A DNA stretch of 64,000 bases from Psococerastis gibbosa (GCA_963971405.1 OZ020487.1:14047344-14111343), one strand, 5' to 3'. Shown: positions 22,745 through 33,691, counted from the stretch's first letter. Numbers and translations: made by a program. Notes: generated by a model from the letters alone, not told the origin.

Positions 22745-23189
22745 GAATTTCACTTTCCATATGACTTCTTCAAGTGTACTTCTTTTATAGCTGATGGGTG
22801 TGGCCAATCTTTTAAGTGTTTTGTCAACTACTGCGGTTGACATCGTCAGTGGTAGGTACCACTAATATACAATCTTCAAAGTCTATATAAAATAGTTCTA
22901 CTGAAGATGTGAAGTTTAGAAGTTCGTTTTCAAATCGAACCCGGTCCATTAACCCAGATTTTCCTGTTCCAGTCTTAATCCAAAAAATGTACATGTCGGA
23001 ATTAATTATAACAAGGGTGGGCAAGGAAGTTTCGGGCCTCCATGCCCATCGAAAAAAGTTTTAGCTTGGGGTGGATTTTCTTTAACTGTTTTATTTCTGT
23101 AAATAATGTTTTCAATCGGCAAAGCAGTTTCAAAATTGTAAGTTTATTACTTAAATAACCTATTTAATTAGCTCTTAGTTATTTTATCT

Positions 23190-23350
23190 TCTTCTTATTC
23201 CTTGATGAGCTTTGGCCTGCTCGACAACACTCCTCTAGTCATCTCGGTTTTGTGCAACGCTCCACCATCTATGGACCCCCAACTCGCGAAGGACAGTTTC
23301 CAACTCATCCTTCCAGCGTTTTCGTGGCCAGTCGTCTTCCTGTTATGCTT
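23190..23350 (-). pseudogene. RTE-like LINE C-terminal fragment, family 2
   Basis: The minus strand reads RPRKRWKDELETVLRELGVH, RWWSVAQNRDD-stop-RSVVEQ and AKAHQGI, followed by a GAAGAA-type tail. It matches the 44.9 kb fragment closely and is the same ORF end (RPRK.W.D......LG...W..V.QNR..WR..V.QAK.H.GL). An in-frame stop replaces the Trp of the NREEWR motif. Confidence 0.75.
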
Positions 23351-23921
23351 GCTTTTTTCAATTATTAAATGGCTGTTGTTATGTTTATTACTAAGAGTTC
23401 ATTAGAGACACAGGAAGGTATAAAATGAACAATGGATAAATGGGTCATATATATAAAGCAGAGGAGTAAGTAAATATTTCCTGAGCTACATATTTTTAAG
23501 TACGGGAAAAACTCATTTTCCCACCCTTATTTCCCGTTAATGAAGTTTCTCACTTCCTCTAACTTTCATGGCGTGTAAATTAATATGATTTGCATGTACC
23601 CTTACTGCGTTTAAACGTTGTTGGTTCGAGGCCCATAGGCTACATTCCGACACTTGCAAAATTTAAAATAAAGTAAGAAACGGGAACTAAAATGCTTCGA
23701 CCATGCGATGAGGTACTAATAGTATCGCTTTCTCCATTTAATATTCCAAGGGAAGATAGAAGGACTGAGGGCTCCCGGCAGAAGAAGAACATCTTGGTTG
23801 AAAAACCTGGAGCCAGTGTTTGGCAAGAGCAGTCTCCAAGGTCCAAAATGCCATAATGTTCGCCAATCTTCAAAAGAAGAGGCATTTAAAGGAGACGAAG
23901 AAGAGAAGAGTTATTTGACAG

Positions 23922-24224
23922 CAGGGGCGTAAAGTTAGAGGGGGGGGGCGGCCCAACTCCCCCCCCCCCCCAGCTCCTTTTGGGGGGCAAAGCCTCGAGC
24001 ATTGTAAGACGTTGTTCATGCTTCTTCGTCCCCTCTGCAGCATAAAAATATAAACATTCCCTTTTTAGCTTTGTAAAATCTACAGGTATACTTTACAACA
24101 ATTAAAATGCGTAAAACCCTAATATATTGCTATTATATTATCAATTTTTCCTTATCATGCCTGATGACGTCATAAGGTCTACTAAGTTTTTCCCCCACCA
24201 TAATTCTAAAGCTTTACGCCACTG
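23922..24224. mobile_element. hAT-type element, subfamily 1, 7/8 duplication
   Basis: Ends CAGGGGCGTAAAGTTAG and (complemented) CAGTGGCGTAAAGCTTTAG are flanked by TTTGACAG (23914-23921) and TTTGGCAG (24225-24232). The interior has 'ttagctttgtaaaatctaca', 'aatgcgtaaaaccct', a TGACGTCA palindrome (24174-24181) and C/G runs. Related copies lie at 35217-35503 and 57536-57826 (opposite strand). Confidence 0.88.
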
Positions 24225-24314
24225 TTTGGCAGGCAGCTCAGTGGCGGAGTAATAGGTTAAAAGTGTGGTGCCCGGAAATATTCAAACCCAATTTCCAGCA
24301 CACAGTATGGACCC

Positions 24315-24520
24315 CCACTGGTTTTAACGGTACTTACTACAGTGCTTGTGCCGGTAGGGAAACATGGTAGGACATGTCCTGGTCACCTCCGAACTAATCG
24401 TGTGACTTGACTGTGTTTCCCAAGTGGTTCGGAATCCACTATAATCAGGAGGTCCACTGGAGTCCTATGGGCCCACACCGTGGCCTGGGACTGTGTCAAA
24501 CCATACTACTACTACTACAG
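24315..24520 (+). mobile_element. SINE-B copy with (TAC)n tail
   Basis: Contains 'cctccgaactaatcgtgtga', the B-box-like GGTTCGGAATCCACT near 24427, 'actataatcaggaggtccac', 'gggcccacaccgtggcctgg', and a TACTACTACTAC tail near 24503-24518. The trinucleotide tail marks the 3' end and fixes the strand. It sits just after a partial hAT-like left end (CAGTGGCGGAGTAA at 24238). Confidence 0.75.
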
Positions 24521-24535
24521 TGCTACCTCTTAGGC

Positions 24536-24913
24536 TCCACGGGCAAAAAAGTTTGGGAACCCCTAATCTAACACATTAGAATATTAGAAGTGCTCAGTAG
24601 GTACAGGCGTGGTCTAATGAAAAATTTTGAATATTGCGACACCGTCGCCACGTTACAATATGACCTAGTGAGCAGACTTGTGGGTCATACAGTCTATAGT
24701 GGAATATATTCTGTTAATGCGGGGATTCCACCGACCTCGCATTTGATAGTGATCCAGATATTGACGTGATAGCAGACATTAAAGACAGTCTTTGTAACGT
24801 GGCGACGATGTCGCAATATTCTAAATTTTTCATTAGACCACGCCTGTACCTACTGAGCACTTCTAATATTCTAATGTGTTAGATTAGGGGTTCCCAAACT
24901 TTTTTCCCGTGGA
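24536..24913. repeat. Long inverted duplication, ~122-bp arms
   Basis: Left arm 24536-24658 is the complement of right arm 24792-24913, differing at about two positions plus one single-base gap. The arms span the left end of the 24885-25311 hAT element, its TGTTAGAT target site and ~90 bp of flanking DNA. It is therefore a copied and inverted genomic segment, not a transposon's own terminal repeats. The 133-bp centre holds half a family-1 foldback element, and the right arm starts at that element's hairpin tip. Confidence 0.9.
24721..24791. mobile_element. Foldback MITE family 1, left half only
   Basis: Reads GCGGGGATTCCACCGACC, 'tcgcatttgatagtgat', ATTGACGTGATAGCAGACAT, 'taaagacagtc', then stops exactly where the other copies turn at the hairpin loop. 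The complementary arm is absent. Confidence 0.8.
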
Positions 24914-25311
24914 CCACTATATTATTTTCTGATTTTCCGTGGACCACTATATAATTTTATGATTTTCCGTGGACCACTATATTATTTTCTGATTTTCCGT
25001 GGACCACTATATTATTTTATGATTTTCCGTGGACCACCATGGCTGTGACAGGTTAATCGTCTAATTCTAGGACCAAGATCAATTTGTTTGTGCGTACAAT
25101 TAGGCTACGTGCTAATATTTGATTAAATGTTAAATGTTTAGGACTGGTATCGGTTGGATTTTATAGTTCAGTGCCAAGACTTATTGTACTTTATTCAAAT
25201 TTCCAATAACTCAGCTGTTTTATTTTCTTATTTCTTACTTTGGTCCGTGGACCACCTGATATATGCCTGTGGACCACCAGTGGTCCATGGACCATAGTTT
25301 GGGAACCACTG
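24885..25311. mobile_element. hAT-type element with GGTTCCCAAAC ends, perfect duplication
   Basis: Ends TAGGGGTTCCCAAACT (consensus CAG, first base mutated) and complemented CAGTGGTTCCCAAACTATGG are flanked by TGTTAGAT at 24877-24884 and 25312-25319. The interior carries GTGGACCAC-containing units and no ORF. Ends of this kind are widespread in hAT MITEs of animals. Confidence 0.9.
24905..25042. repeat. Tandem ~30-bp units inside the hAT element
   Basis: Five near-identical units of 'ttttccgtggaccactatat' followed by an ATT-rich spacer. GTGGACCAC-type words recur at the far end of the element. Confidence 0.9.
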
Positions 25312-25319
25312 TGTTAGAT

Positions 25320-26059
25320 TGATAGAGCCGAAAGCGTTGATGTCCCATGCATAATTGAATAACTAGGCTACTAGAGGCATTTCACTTTTCACTATATCCC
25401 TACATCATGTATACAACATTTTACAAAGTTGCAACAAACTGACGCAATACTAAAAAAACGTAATTTACGTGAAAGCAGACCTAGGTACCCTAAACATACA
25501 AAATAGTGAAAGTAAAAATGTCAACAAAGGATTTTCTATGCGGAACAAAAAATACCTTCCGCATTTTTCACCTTAATCTACGCTGGGAATCGGTGTCACA
25601 ATGACCCCTGGCGTCAGAGAAAAAGTAAATTGGGTCACTGGACGACAACGCTGTGACAACAGGAAGAAGACTGCAGGGGAAAACGTGGCAGAAAAAATGG
25701 GGGAGGAAGTTGTAGGCGGCTCCATGTTGCTTTCATCCCTCATCGAGTTTTATTAGTGTTTTTCTCATTAATATCAGAGGCAAATGTCAGGAATCACTGC
25801 TGTAATTGGAGCACAATACGACAGCCATGTTGAATTTTATTGTCGCACAAATGCAGAACGTCGGATTTGTTTCATTTTAGTCCGTGTTTAGAAAAGATTC
25901 AGCTACTTTAATACCTACCATATGTTAATTTTCATTGATATTTTATTTTATTTTAGTAGTATTTGCATTTAAATTGTTCATCATTTGCTGTTTGTTAGAC
26001 TAGACTAGTAAATTTGGCTGATATTCGTACCTAACTCGTCCAGTCGCAATACGTTTGAG
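25320..26059. other. No recognised feature
   Basis: AT-rich sequence without a recognisable gene, RNA or repeat. Confidence 0.4.
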
Positions 26060-26479
26060 CATGGCCGTCCACAGCTATGGGCAGATGGGTCATCTGACCC
26101 ACCTCGATTGACCTGAGCGGACTGTGTATGATGAGTGTTCACAGAGAAAAATTGAAAACTATGGATAAGTTCTTAGATCAAGACCTTTCGTTATTTACCC
26201 AAACTCCACAAAGGTTGGCATTCGCCTTTTCCGACCACTGGGACACAGTACAATTGTACACTCATACAGATTTTCTTTCTCATATTGATGTTTTTTAAAC
26301 TGCCCAATTGGCCACTTATATTAAATGTAATAAATATATAATATAATTATTGATTTTTATTTATAATATTACTTTATCCCATATCTGCGCCCCCCCCCTA
26401 ACAAAAAACTGTGGAATTTTCAATTTTTTTTTTCATTCGCTCTTGACCCACCTCATATTTTATCCTACAGACGGCCATG
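26060..26479. mobile_element. Possible hAT-like element with CATGGCCGTC ends
   Basis: Inverted ends CATGGCCGTCCACAG and (complemented) CATGGCCGTCTGTAG, each followed by a GACCCACCTC-type block, enclose 420 bp. The flanking octamers CGTTTGAG and AGTATGAG match at five of eight positions, which is suggestive only. Non-coding interior with a C-run. Confidence 0.45.
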
Positions 26480-26641
26480 AGTATGAGAAATGTGTTTGTG
26501 GTCTTCGTTAAAAACAGGTACTGAAGTTCTATTGTATTTCGCTAACTAGGTACTCCAATTTCAAGTTCTTTCTTTAAAGTCGGCGTTGGTGGCCATACAT
26601 CATGGGATCAGAGACGGGTCGTAACTCATCATCACAGGTAC

Positions 26642-26827
26642 TTTTTTATTTTTATTTTTTATAAAAGATTAATCACATACAAACAATTAAATGAATGTAT
26701 CCAATTGACCTCTACAGTCGCCTCTGTAGGTTAGTACCCGTGTTGAGCTACGACACGTCTCCGATCGCATGGCGTGTAAAGACTCGCACATGTGCAAGCA
26801 CTTTACCACCTTGCCATCGAAGTCGAC
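26642..26827 (-). mobile_element. SINE-C copy
   Basis: Same order as the other copies: A-rich 3' end (T-rich on plus, 26642-26660), 'gacctctacagtcgcctctg', 'gagctacgacacgtctccga', B-box-like TGTGCGAGTC and A-box-like TGGCAAGGTGG at the far end (complements). Confidence 0.75.
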
Positions 26828-28326
26828 ACCAACAGAGACGACTGTTAAGGTGGCAAAACATTGGGTCCAAAAACTTTAATGAGTCTCAACCTCGGACACG
26901 AAAAAGTAAAGTAGGCACCTACTGTAAGTGTAGAGGAAAATTCCCTCTATTAACGAAGTTCTCAAAAATAAGATTTCATTTGGCTAAACAAGCAGTTCAA
27001 TGGGAGGTAAGCTGCTTAAACAATGTGCTTTTAATATAATAATTGAAGTCACATTTCATTTTTCTCATTACATTTTTTCCTTGAGAAGCAAAAGGTGGAG
27101 ATAATAATTTTGCTCGATTCTTTTCGTCTCCTCTCTGTTGATATTTTTCCAACCGAGGAAAAAATGTCCTCTTGAAACAACAGACAGTAGGTAGGTATTT
27201 ACGCCTACCAATAAAGCATAAAACATCCCAAACCCTTCACAATCTCCAAAAAAACCCCCAAGTTTATTTGAGTTATCGTCAGCTCGTGCGTGTAGCAAAT
27301 GGCTTAGAAAACACTAGATAGTTCCGCATCGTTAAAAACGCACAAAAAAATCAGCAAAATATTTTGTTTTCTCCCAAAGATCCACCCACTTCATCGAGAA
27401 GAAGGTTCAACTCTTCGGTTCAAGGATAAAGGTGGATGGAGAGGGGTTCGATATTTATGAGAAGGCGACTGATAAGCAGTCAACGGGAAAATTGTATAAG
27501 CTGAACTGGGTTACGCGGGGCGGCCGGGGGGGGGGGAGGGGGGAGGGGGAGGGGTATTTAGCCATGTTCTGCCTCAACAAAGCCCTTAGAGGGTTTCCGC
27601 CCAAGCGTTTTGCAGGAAACTTACAGTGCGGAAAATGTGGAAATGTTTGGTCTCTTTGACATACTTGTCGATTTCAAAATACCTGACAGCAAGCACGATA
27701 AAGATAGAAGAGATATGAGGAGATGGGGTTCTGGAAACAGTGCAAACACAATAGTACAATAGTATGTAGGCACAGACGAAACTGAGATTCAAAACACGTG
27801 ATTTCGAGTGTCCCGTCGCCTGGAAAAATAGTTTCGTCTCTGTCGGGAAATTTTCTGGGGGCAGTCATGTCTGAGTATTCAATTTTTGGAAAATTCCGCT
27901 GAAAAGGTTTGGTTATATCATAGGAGTTCCGGTAGGGAGCCCTTTCGAATCTACAATGCAATCCACTCCATATATTTAGGCTATATTTTAGGCGCCAAAC
28001 AATAGTAGCTTATATATGTATATTCAAGAATTAGGGGTCAATCGGAGGTAGTAATAAATTGGATTTCCCAGGACATATGAGGAAAAGGTAGAATGCAAAA
28101 GGGTGCTTCGAAATGTTGATGTGTCTAGGTATAGTTTACGGCCGTCAACGAATTTTTTATTTTCTTTTTTACGATCAATAATTTTTCCTGTGAAATTTAA
28201 ATTTGTGTAAAGAAGGAAACTATTGGCTGTCACTTAAGGACAGATTAAAATAAAAGTAGCAACAAAAATCGAAAATGCTAAAGAAAACCCCAAACCATTT
28301 CAATGTCATAATTTTCCAACTTTTAG
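26828..28326. other. Mostly unannotated; G-rich tract at 27517-27559
   Basis: A 40-base run of G with few interruptions lies at 27517-27559 and could form a G-quadruplex. ORFs of up to 95 codons lack splice framing. Nothing else was recognised. Confidence 0.4.
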
Positions 28327-28497
28327 GCTTTTAGCTTAGTTTTGTTAAATCATATTTTTGAGAGAGAATCCCTTTTTCGTCAGAGAATTGACACAGCAAC
28401 AAATGATGGACATTTTTTTTACTGCCAAGAGATAAATCAGAAGATTGGTCAGTTGTGTGCAGCTGAAAAAGGCTCCGATATTGTGAAAAACTGTGAG
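28327..28497 (+). CDS. Candidate internal exon, unknown gene
   Basis: A strong acceptor ('cataattttccaacttttag', ending at 28326) and a donor (GAG|GTATTG at 28498) frame 171 bp, exactly 57 codons, open in one frame with both ends in phase 0. The peptide reads AFSLVLLNHIFERESLFRQR, then IDTATNDGHFFYCQEINQKI, then GQLCAAEKGSDIVKNCE. It has the mixed charged/hydrophobic pattern of a helical cytoplasmic protein, unlike the AT-driven frames nearby. The frame stays open past the donor to 28533. I do not recognise the family. It precedes the TTAA element at 28797 and is not part of any repeat I can see. No partner exon was identified. Confidence 0.42.
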
Positions 28498-28796
28498 GTA
28501 TTGCTTGGCCGACCTCCGGGTGTGCAGAGGTAATTTATAAAGAAGGGGGACGGAAAGGCAAGGGAGCCAGGGGGTTTCCCAGGCCCCCCAGGGATGATGA
28601 TTCGCTTGAGCAACAGATAGTTCATTTAATAAATATTGCCTTTTATATAACCTGTAATGATTGTAGTATATTATATTATATATTGTATATAATCTCTTCA
28701 AAGGATCCCAAGATTTACTGTATGTCAACTCACTAAATAAAACGCTAGTATCAACAGTGGAATTTTGAAAATGAGTCTTATTGTCCCATTGCTTAA

Positions 28797-29793
28797 GGCC
28801 AAACCGGAGGGTTGTGGCCTTGACAATTGAGCGTTGAATACATTGAAATATAATAGAACTGGAGTGGCGGGAGTCATAATATGCCTTACGAGGCACCCGT
28901 TAACCATTAGCCAACTATCAGAGATAAGTACCAACGCAAAAAATAGTTTAGTTTAGTTTAGTTTATCCAACGCCCACTCTTGACTTTTGAGTCATGCGGT
29001 GCCACGCCAGCCAGTAGAGCGATGAGAAGTGATGCGGGCCCTGGAGGGATTCCTCCCTAACGTCCGCAAGCCCAGGGCAGGAGTTGAGATGTTCTGCGAC
29101 CATTGAATGGTGACCACACATGGTGCACTCGCCGGAGGCCGACACCCCAATTCTCTGGAGGTGAGCTGCTAGATAGTCATGTCCGGTAATTGCTCGAAAT
29201 GCTGCCACGGCAACGCAAAAAATATCAAAGTCTTGCACATTGCAGCATAGCAAAGCGGATACCTGGACCCGGTCAAAAACTCTGTAGTTTAGTAGTTAGC
29301 TTGTGCAGGCTATTTCCCCGCCGAATTGCGTACTTATCTCGTGCAGGCTACACTAGCAGCCATATTGACAACGGTCTCCAGCCACGGGACCGTTGAATAT
29401 CCATTTTATAAACAAAGCCCCGCGTCCTGTACCTGTTCCGTATTTGACTTGTATTATTTCAAATAATTGCAGTTTTACCTATTTCTGGCGCTTTACTGTC
29501 AAATTAAGTGTTGAGCTTCTGACTAAAGTGCATTTCATTACAAAAGTTGGAGGTTTTTCTTCCCCGTGGGGCACGTAAAAATGTTCTAAAAGGTATGTTT
29601 TTAATTGCTTCATGCACAAATTTTAGACCTAATGTAATTGTAATTTTTGGTTTAGTCAATAGTGTAAGCATGTCTACGCGTATACTATGCCCTTCTATCA
29701 ATTTTTGCTATGCCACTGCGGTTTAAAACATAAATTACGAACCCTCTGCAAAGACATTTCCAGGGCAGTCACGTGACCCCCTCCGGTTTGGCC
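28797..29793. mobile_element. TTAA-flanked element with GGCCAAACCGGAGGG ends
   Basis: Inverted ends GGCCAAACCGGAGGG (left) and the same with extra G (right, complemented) are flanked by TTAA at 28793-28796 and 29794-29797. Without its nested LINE it is about 718 bp. The middle (~28855-28945 joined to 29225-29390) is closely related to 60845-61100. The 52120-52531 foldback also uses TTAA and a GGGCAAACCGGAGTC end. TTAA targets are typical of piggyBac, whose ends normally begin CC, so the superfamily remains open. A 183-codon ORF crossing its left edge is treated as chance. Confidence 0.8.
28946..29210 (-). pseudogene. 5'-truncated LINE insertion with 14-bp target duplication
   Basis: A 265-bp minus-strand insertion flanked by CAACGCAAAAAATA at 28932-28945 and 29211-29224. 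The related copy at 60.9 kb gives the empty site ('taccaacgtacaaaatatcg'). The insert encodes the C-terminal end of a non-LTR retrotransposon ORF2: VAAFRAITGHDYLAAHLQRI, GVSASG, then a CTMCGHHSMVAEHLNSCPGL zinc-knuckle-like pattern (CX2C, H, C), ending MTQKSRVGVG-stop, followed by a (TAAAC)4 tail. The short tandem-repeat tail and 14-bp duplication are signs of target-primed reverse transcription. The frame is intact, so the insertion is fairly young; it is inactive because nearly all of the element is missing. The clade is not certain. Confidence 0.9.
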
Positions 29794-29797
29794 TTAA

Positions 29798-31154
29798 GTA
29801 CAAACTTTGGAACATGGTTGTACCGTCCAGAATCTTATACTAAAACTTTTCAAGCTATCGTGGGGAGCACCCACCCTAAGACTACGATTTAATTTAGTGC
29901 AGGGGCGGGCGTTGTGTAATTAATTGTGTCCGGGGCAGGGTCAGAATTTAATAATGACCATGTGAAAAACGGTCCTACGCGTGCTTGAAATCACAAGTGT
30001 CCCATTTACATTTCTCCAGCAGGCAGCAGTTCCAGCCCCCCCCCCCTAAAGTGTTGATGCCAGGCATCTCTTGAAATTTTCTTATTTTCAATTTCCCTTT
30101 TCTTTCTGAGACTGAGTCCCGGCTAATCAGATAGGCTCGATTATTCATAGCATGCCTAATTGAAGGGTTTTTTAGCTACTGAGTTAGCTGGAAATATTTA
30201 TATATGTTACAATGTGAATCACAGTGTCACAAAAATGTATATACCAATAGCCAATACCAATAGCCAATAGGCTGTGAGTTTTTAACAGATCTGCGATTTG
30301 TATTGAATAACAAATTTTATTTTATACTTACGAGGCGTTTTTCCTCCGCGTATTTCTCTCAAATTAATAATAATGATGTCAGCTTATATAAGGACCTGTA
30401 CGCATGGGGGATTCTCGCAGTTGCGATTTGCTGACGTCCCTTCTATTGTAGCCATAGGGCTAGCAGAAGAGCTCTTGTCAATTTCTCGACAATATCAGAA
30501 GCCAACCGTTTATGTGGCGTTTTCTGAATTCTGAATATCTGTCTTCACCAAGCGCAATCCCTGCAATGGAAAAGATGTCAGCAAATCGCGACTGGAAGAG
30601 TCGTCGTTGCGTGCCTGGCCCAATAGCTGCAAAGCCAGGTTCAAACCGTGCTACAAAGTAATGAATGAAATTGAAATAATAGGCTGAGATTATTACTGAA
30701 GTGACACGCCAGGGGAGAAACAAGGGTATAGTGGGTAGTAATCCAATAATAGATTGCCTGGCAACTTGGCTGAAGCAAAGGAGAGTTGTTCGAGTTGAAA
30801 ACTTTACCCCTCACCCCCCCCCTTCCCTCCCCTAACAAACGGACTCGTTCACCCAGCTAATTGCTCAAGTACCTGCCTTTAGTCAACATTGGGGAGGAGG
30901 GGGGGGGGGGCGACACTCGTCTCAGGCAAGGGTGGGGGACTCAAAACTAATAGCAGTGGCGGAAGCCAAGCTTTTAATTAAGAGGGACTTTAATCTCGGT
31001 AAGTCGTGCGTGGTGGGCTTTGATGTGTTGGTTTTGTGTCAGAAAGTTGTCCGGTGGTTTTAATGGCACAAGTTGGCGATCTTTCGTGGTTCAATTAGCT
31101 GACGGACGTTTTAGTGAAGTTTAATAAGCCATCGGGCGCTGGTATACCATCCAG
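29798..31154. other. No recognised feature
   Basis: Contains C/G runs (30036-30047, 30894-30911) and a lone hAT-like left end (CAGTGGCGGAAGCC at 30955). No gene supported. Confidence 0.4.
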
Positions 31155-31452
31155 TTTTTTTTTTGTTTTTTTGTTTTTTTTAAATGCATGAAAGCACAGG
31201 TTCCATACGGGGTAAACGCGCTTTCTTTTGTGTAGGCGCTGTAATGAATTGTTAGGCAAACTGCTATGGCGAACACATTTGACGACGAGGTTAAATTTTT
31301 TTTTAAATATAAACAAGGACTTTTTATTGTTTCTATTACTAAGCCAACCTAGTGGAGTTAGGGCTATAAAGCCCTCTCTTACACTCATCTAGGAAAGCCC
31401 GGGACCGCTTGCTTTACATGCTCTCCGAAGCTTGGCCAGAAAATGTAGCCAG
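31155..31452 (-). mobile_element. SINE-A copy joined to a LINE-like 3' tail
   Basis: Reading the minus strand from 31452: the SINE-A body ('gctacattttctggccaag', 'gagagcatgtaaagcaagcg', 'gagggctttatagccctaac'), then from about 31290 a segment with GCAGTTTGCC and AGAAAGCGCGTTTACCC, ending in an A-rich tail (T-run 31155-31181). Those two motifs occur in the same order in the 3' UTR of the LINE at 62.93-63.05 kb. The tRNA-like head is missing, so the copy is 5'-truncated. It may be a SINE with a LINE-derived tail or two retroposons side by side. Confidence 0.7.
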
Positions 31453-32076
31453 TGTAAATATAATACTATGCAACAGAAAGAAAGAAAAGCCCCACCGTAA
31501 TAGCTTATAATAATTATGATGTATAATTGAATAAATTTTTCTTTCTTTCTTTCGAACAGCATATTACAATGATTGGTGGTAGGGGGACCCCAAAGGATTA
31601 ACCCGTGCTGGGGCCCCCTATTAATGTATTACTGTGTCAATAGTGTAAGAATAATACGATACATAAAAATGGCTGTAAAAAATATTTAAAAAAAAACACA
31701 TTAAACATGAGAAAGAAAAAACCATAATTCAGATCGATATACAGTAGGTACAGTATATGGTGCCCCTTTGGTACACCCCATCATTGGGGGTACATCGGAA
31801 AATTCATGGATCAACTGAAGGACGACGCAAGAGCTCGAACGTACCAAAATCTGAAGAGGTGCTGGAGGATGATATGCAGAGAGTTGCTGCCAACCAATCG
31901 TTAAGATTGTGACTTCAGATGAACCTGCTACGTCATCTTCATACAATCAGAGCACGTCTTGATCTCTTCCAAACAATAACAAATCCCGCTGTGGCTCCAA
32001 GTCGTAGGTACTCTGATTTGTCAAAACTATGTTTGGTCGAAGAAAACGTGGCGGATTGTAGCCTACCATAATTTAA
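31453..32076. other. No recognised feature
   Basis: Includes (GAAA)/(TTTC) short runs near 31480 and 31540-31553. No gene or repeat family was recognised. Confidence 0.4.
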
Positions 32077-32942
32077 AAGAACCGGTCCGAGTTTACTCGA
32101 ACATGCTTTCCAATTTATCAAAATTAGTAGATAGAGAAAAAGAGTAATTTCATGGTAAATAATTTTCTAATAGTTAAATTTCCGATATCTCGGGTGGGGG
32201 GGGGGGCGGGGGGTGTCCATCTAACGTCACTGGAGTGAGGTAAACTCTAGATAGGTCAGACCAACACATTACCAAGCGGCAATAATGGCAGGGAACGCAA
32301 TGCATTTGAGCGTGAATTTTCTATCATTTTTTCAAAAACATTTTATTGTACAAAACCAAATACTTTTTTGGGAAAGCAACCTGTCCGGTTTCGTTACTCA
32401 ATTTAACACCTAAAACATGCCAGAAGGTAGAAATCATCGATAGAAAGATTTCGCAGAAAAATAATTTTTTAGTCATCTTTCATTAAAATTTAGTTATTTT
32501 TATTTTTTTACCCCCAGAAGCAAACTATCAAGGGTGAAGCGACCCACACCATTTTATCAACATTAATAACGACTACAATATATGTGAATTTAAACGAAAT
32601 CGTTGGAGCCGTTTTTGAGAAATAATGTTTTTAGACGTTTTTTTGGAGTTTTTTGAGAACAAAACCCCCCCAAATTGAGTTAGCCCAAAATAAAAATAAA
32701 ATATTCTCGAGGTATTATTTTTTTAAACTTACACGCCGAATTTCATCAAAATCTACTGAGTAGTTTGCCTGGAAATTGATGAACAGACAGATAGAGCGAC
32801 AGACAGACAGACAGACATTTCGTAAAACCACTTTTTTGGGTTCTTGGGACCTCAAAACGTGTAATTCCGTTGAAATCTCGGAATCGTAAATTTGGACCGT
32901 CACAAAGCTTTCCTTATACAATACTACGTATAAATTGGAAAG
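32077..32942 (+). mobile_element. HINE-like element, first of a head-to-tail pair
   Basis: Full-length with the same block order as the 10.3 kb copy. Its TGACGTCA palindrome is mutated ('ctaacgtcactgg'), and its tetranucleotide array is short (~32784-32816). The terminal GCTTTCC...GGAAAG hairpin ends only 8 A bases before the next copy. Confidence 0.85.
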
Positions 32943-32950
32943 AAAAAAAA

Positions 32951-33187
32951 AAGAACCGGTCCGAGTTTACTCGAGCATGCTTTCAAATTTATCAAAATTA
33001 GTAGATATAGAAAATGAGTAATTTCATGGTAAATAATTTTCCTATGGTTAAATTTCTGATACCTCGGGGGGAGGGGGGGGGGGGCTGTCCACCTGACGTC
33101 ACTGGAGGTGAGGTAAATTCTAGATAGGTCTGACCAACACATTACCACACAGCAATACTGGCAGGGCACGCAATGCATTTGAGCGTG

Positions 33188-33218
<31 letters not shown>

Positions 33219-33648
33219 AAAACATTTTTTTGAACAAAACCAAGTACTTTTCTGGGAAAGCAAACTGACCGGTTTCGTTACTCAATTTAACACCTAAAAC
33301 ATACCTGAAAGTAGAAATCATCGATGGAAAGGTTTCGCAGAAAAATTGTTTTTTAGTCATTTTTCATGAAAATTTAGTTATTTTTATTTTTTTACCCCCA
33401 GAAGCAAACTATTAAGGGGCAAGCGACCCCCCGCATTTTATCGACATTAATAACAACTACAATATATGTGAATTTAAAAGAAATAGTTGGAGCCGTTTTT
33501 GGGAAATAATTTTTTTAGACGTTTTTTTTTTTTAGAATAAAACCCCCCCAAATTGAGTTAGCCCCAAATAAAAAAAAACGGTCATGCCAAATTTCATCAA
33601 AATCAACCGAGTAGTTTGCCCGAAAATCGACGCACAGACTGACAGAAC

Positions 33649-33688
<40 letters not shown>

Positions 33689-33691
33689 GTC

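Noticed and set aside
28345-28896. 183-codon minus-strand ORF
   Set aside because: It crosses the precise left end of the TTAA element at 28797 and overlaps the better exon candidate on the other strand, so a real gene is unlikely.
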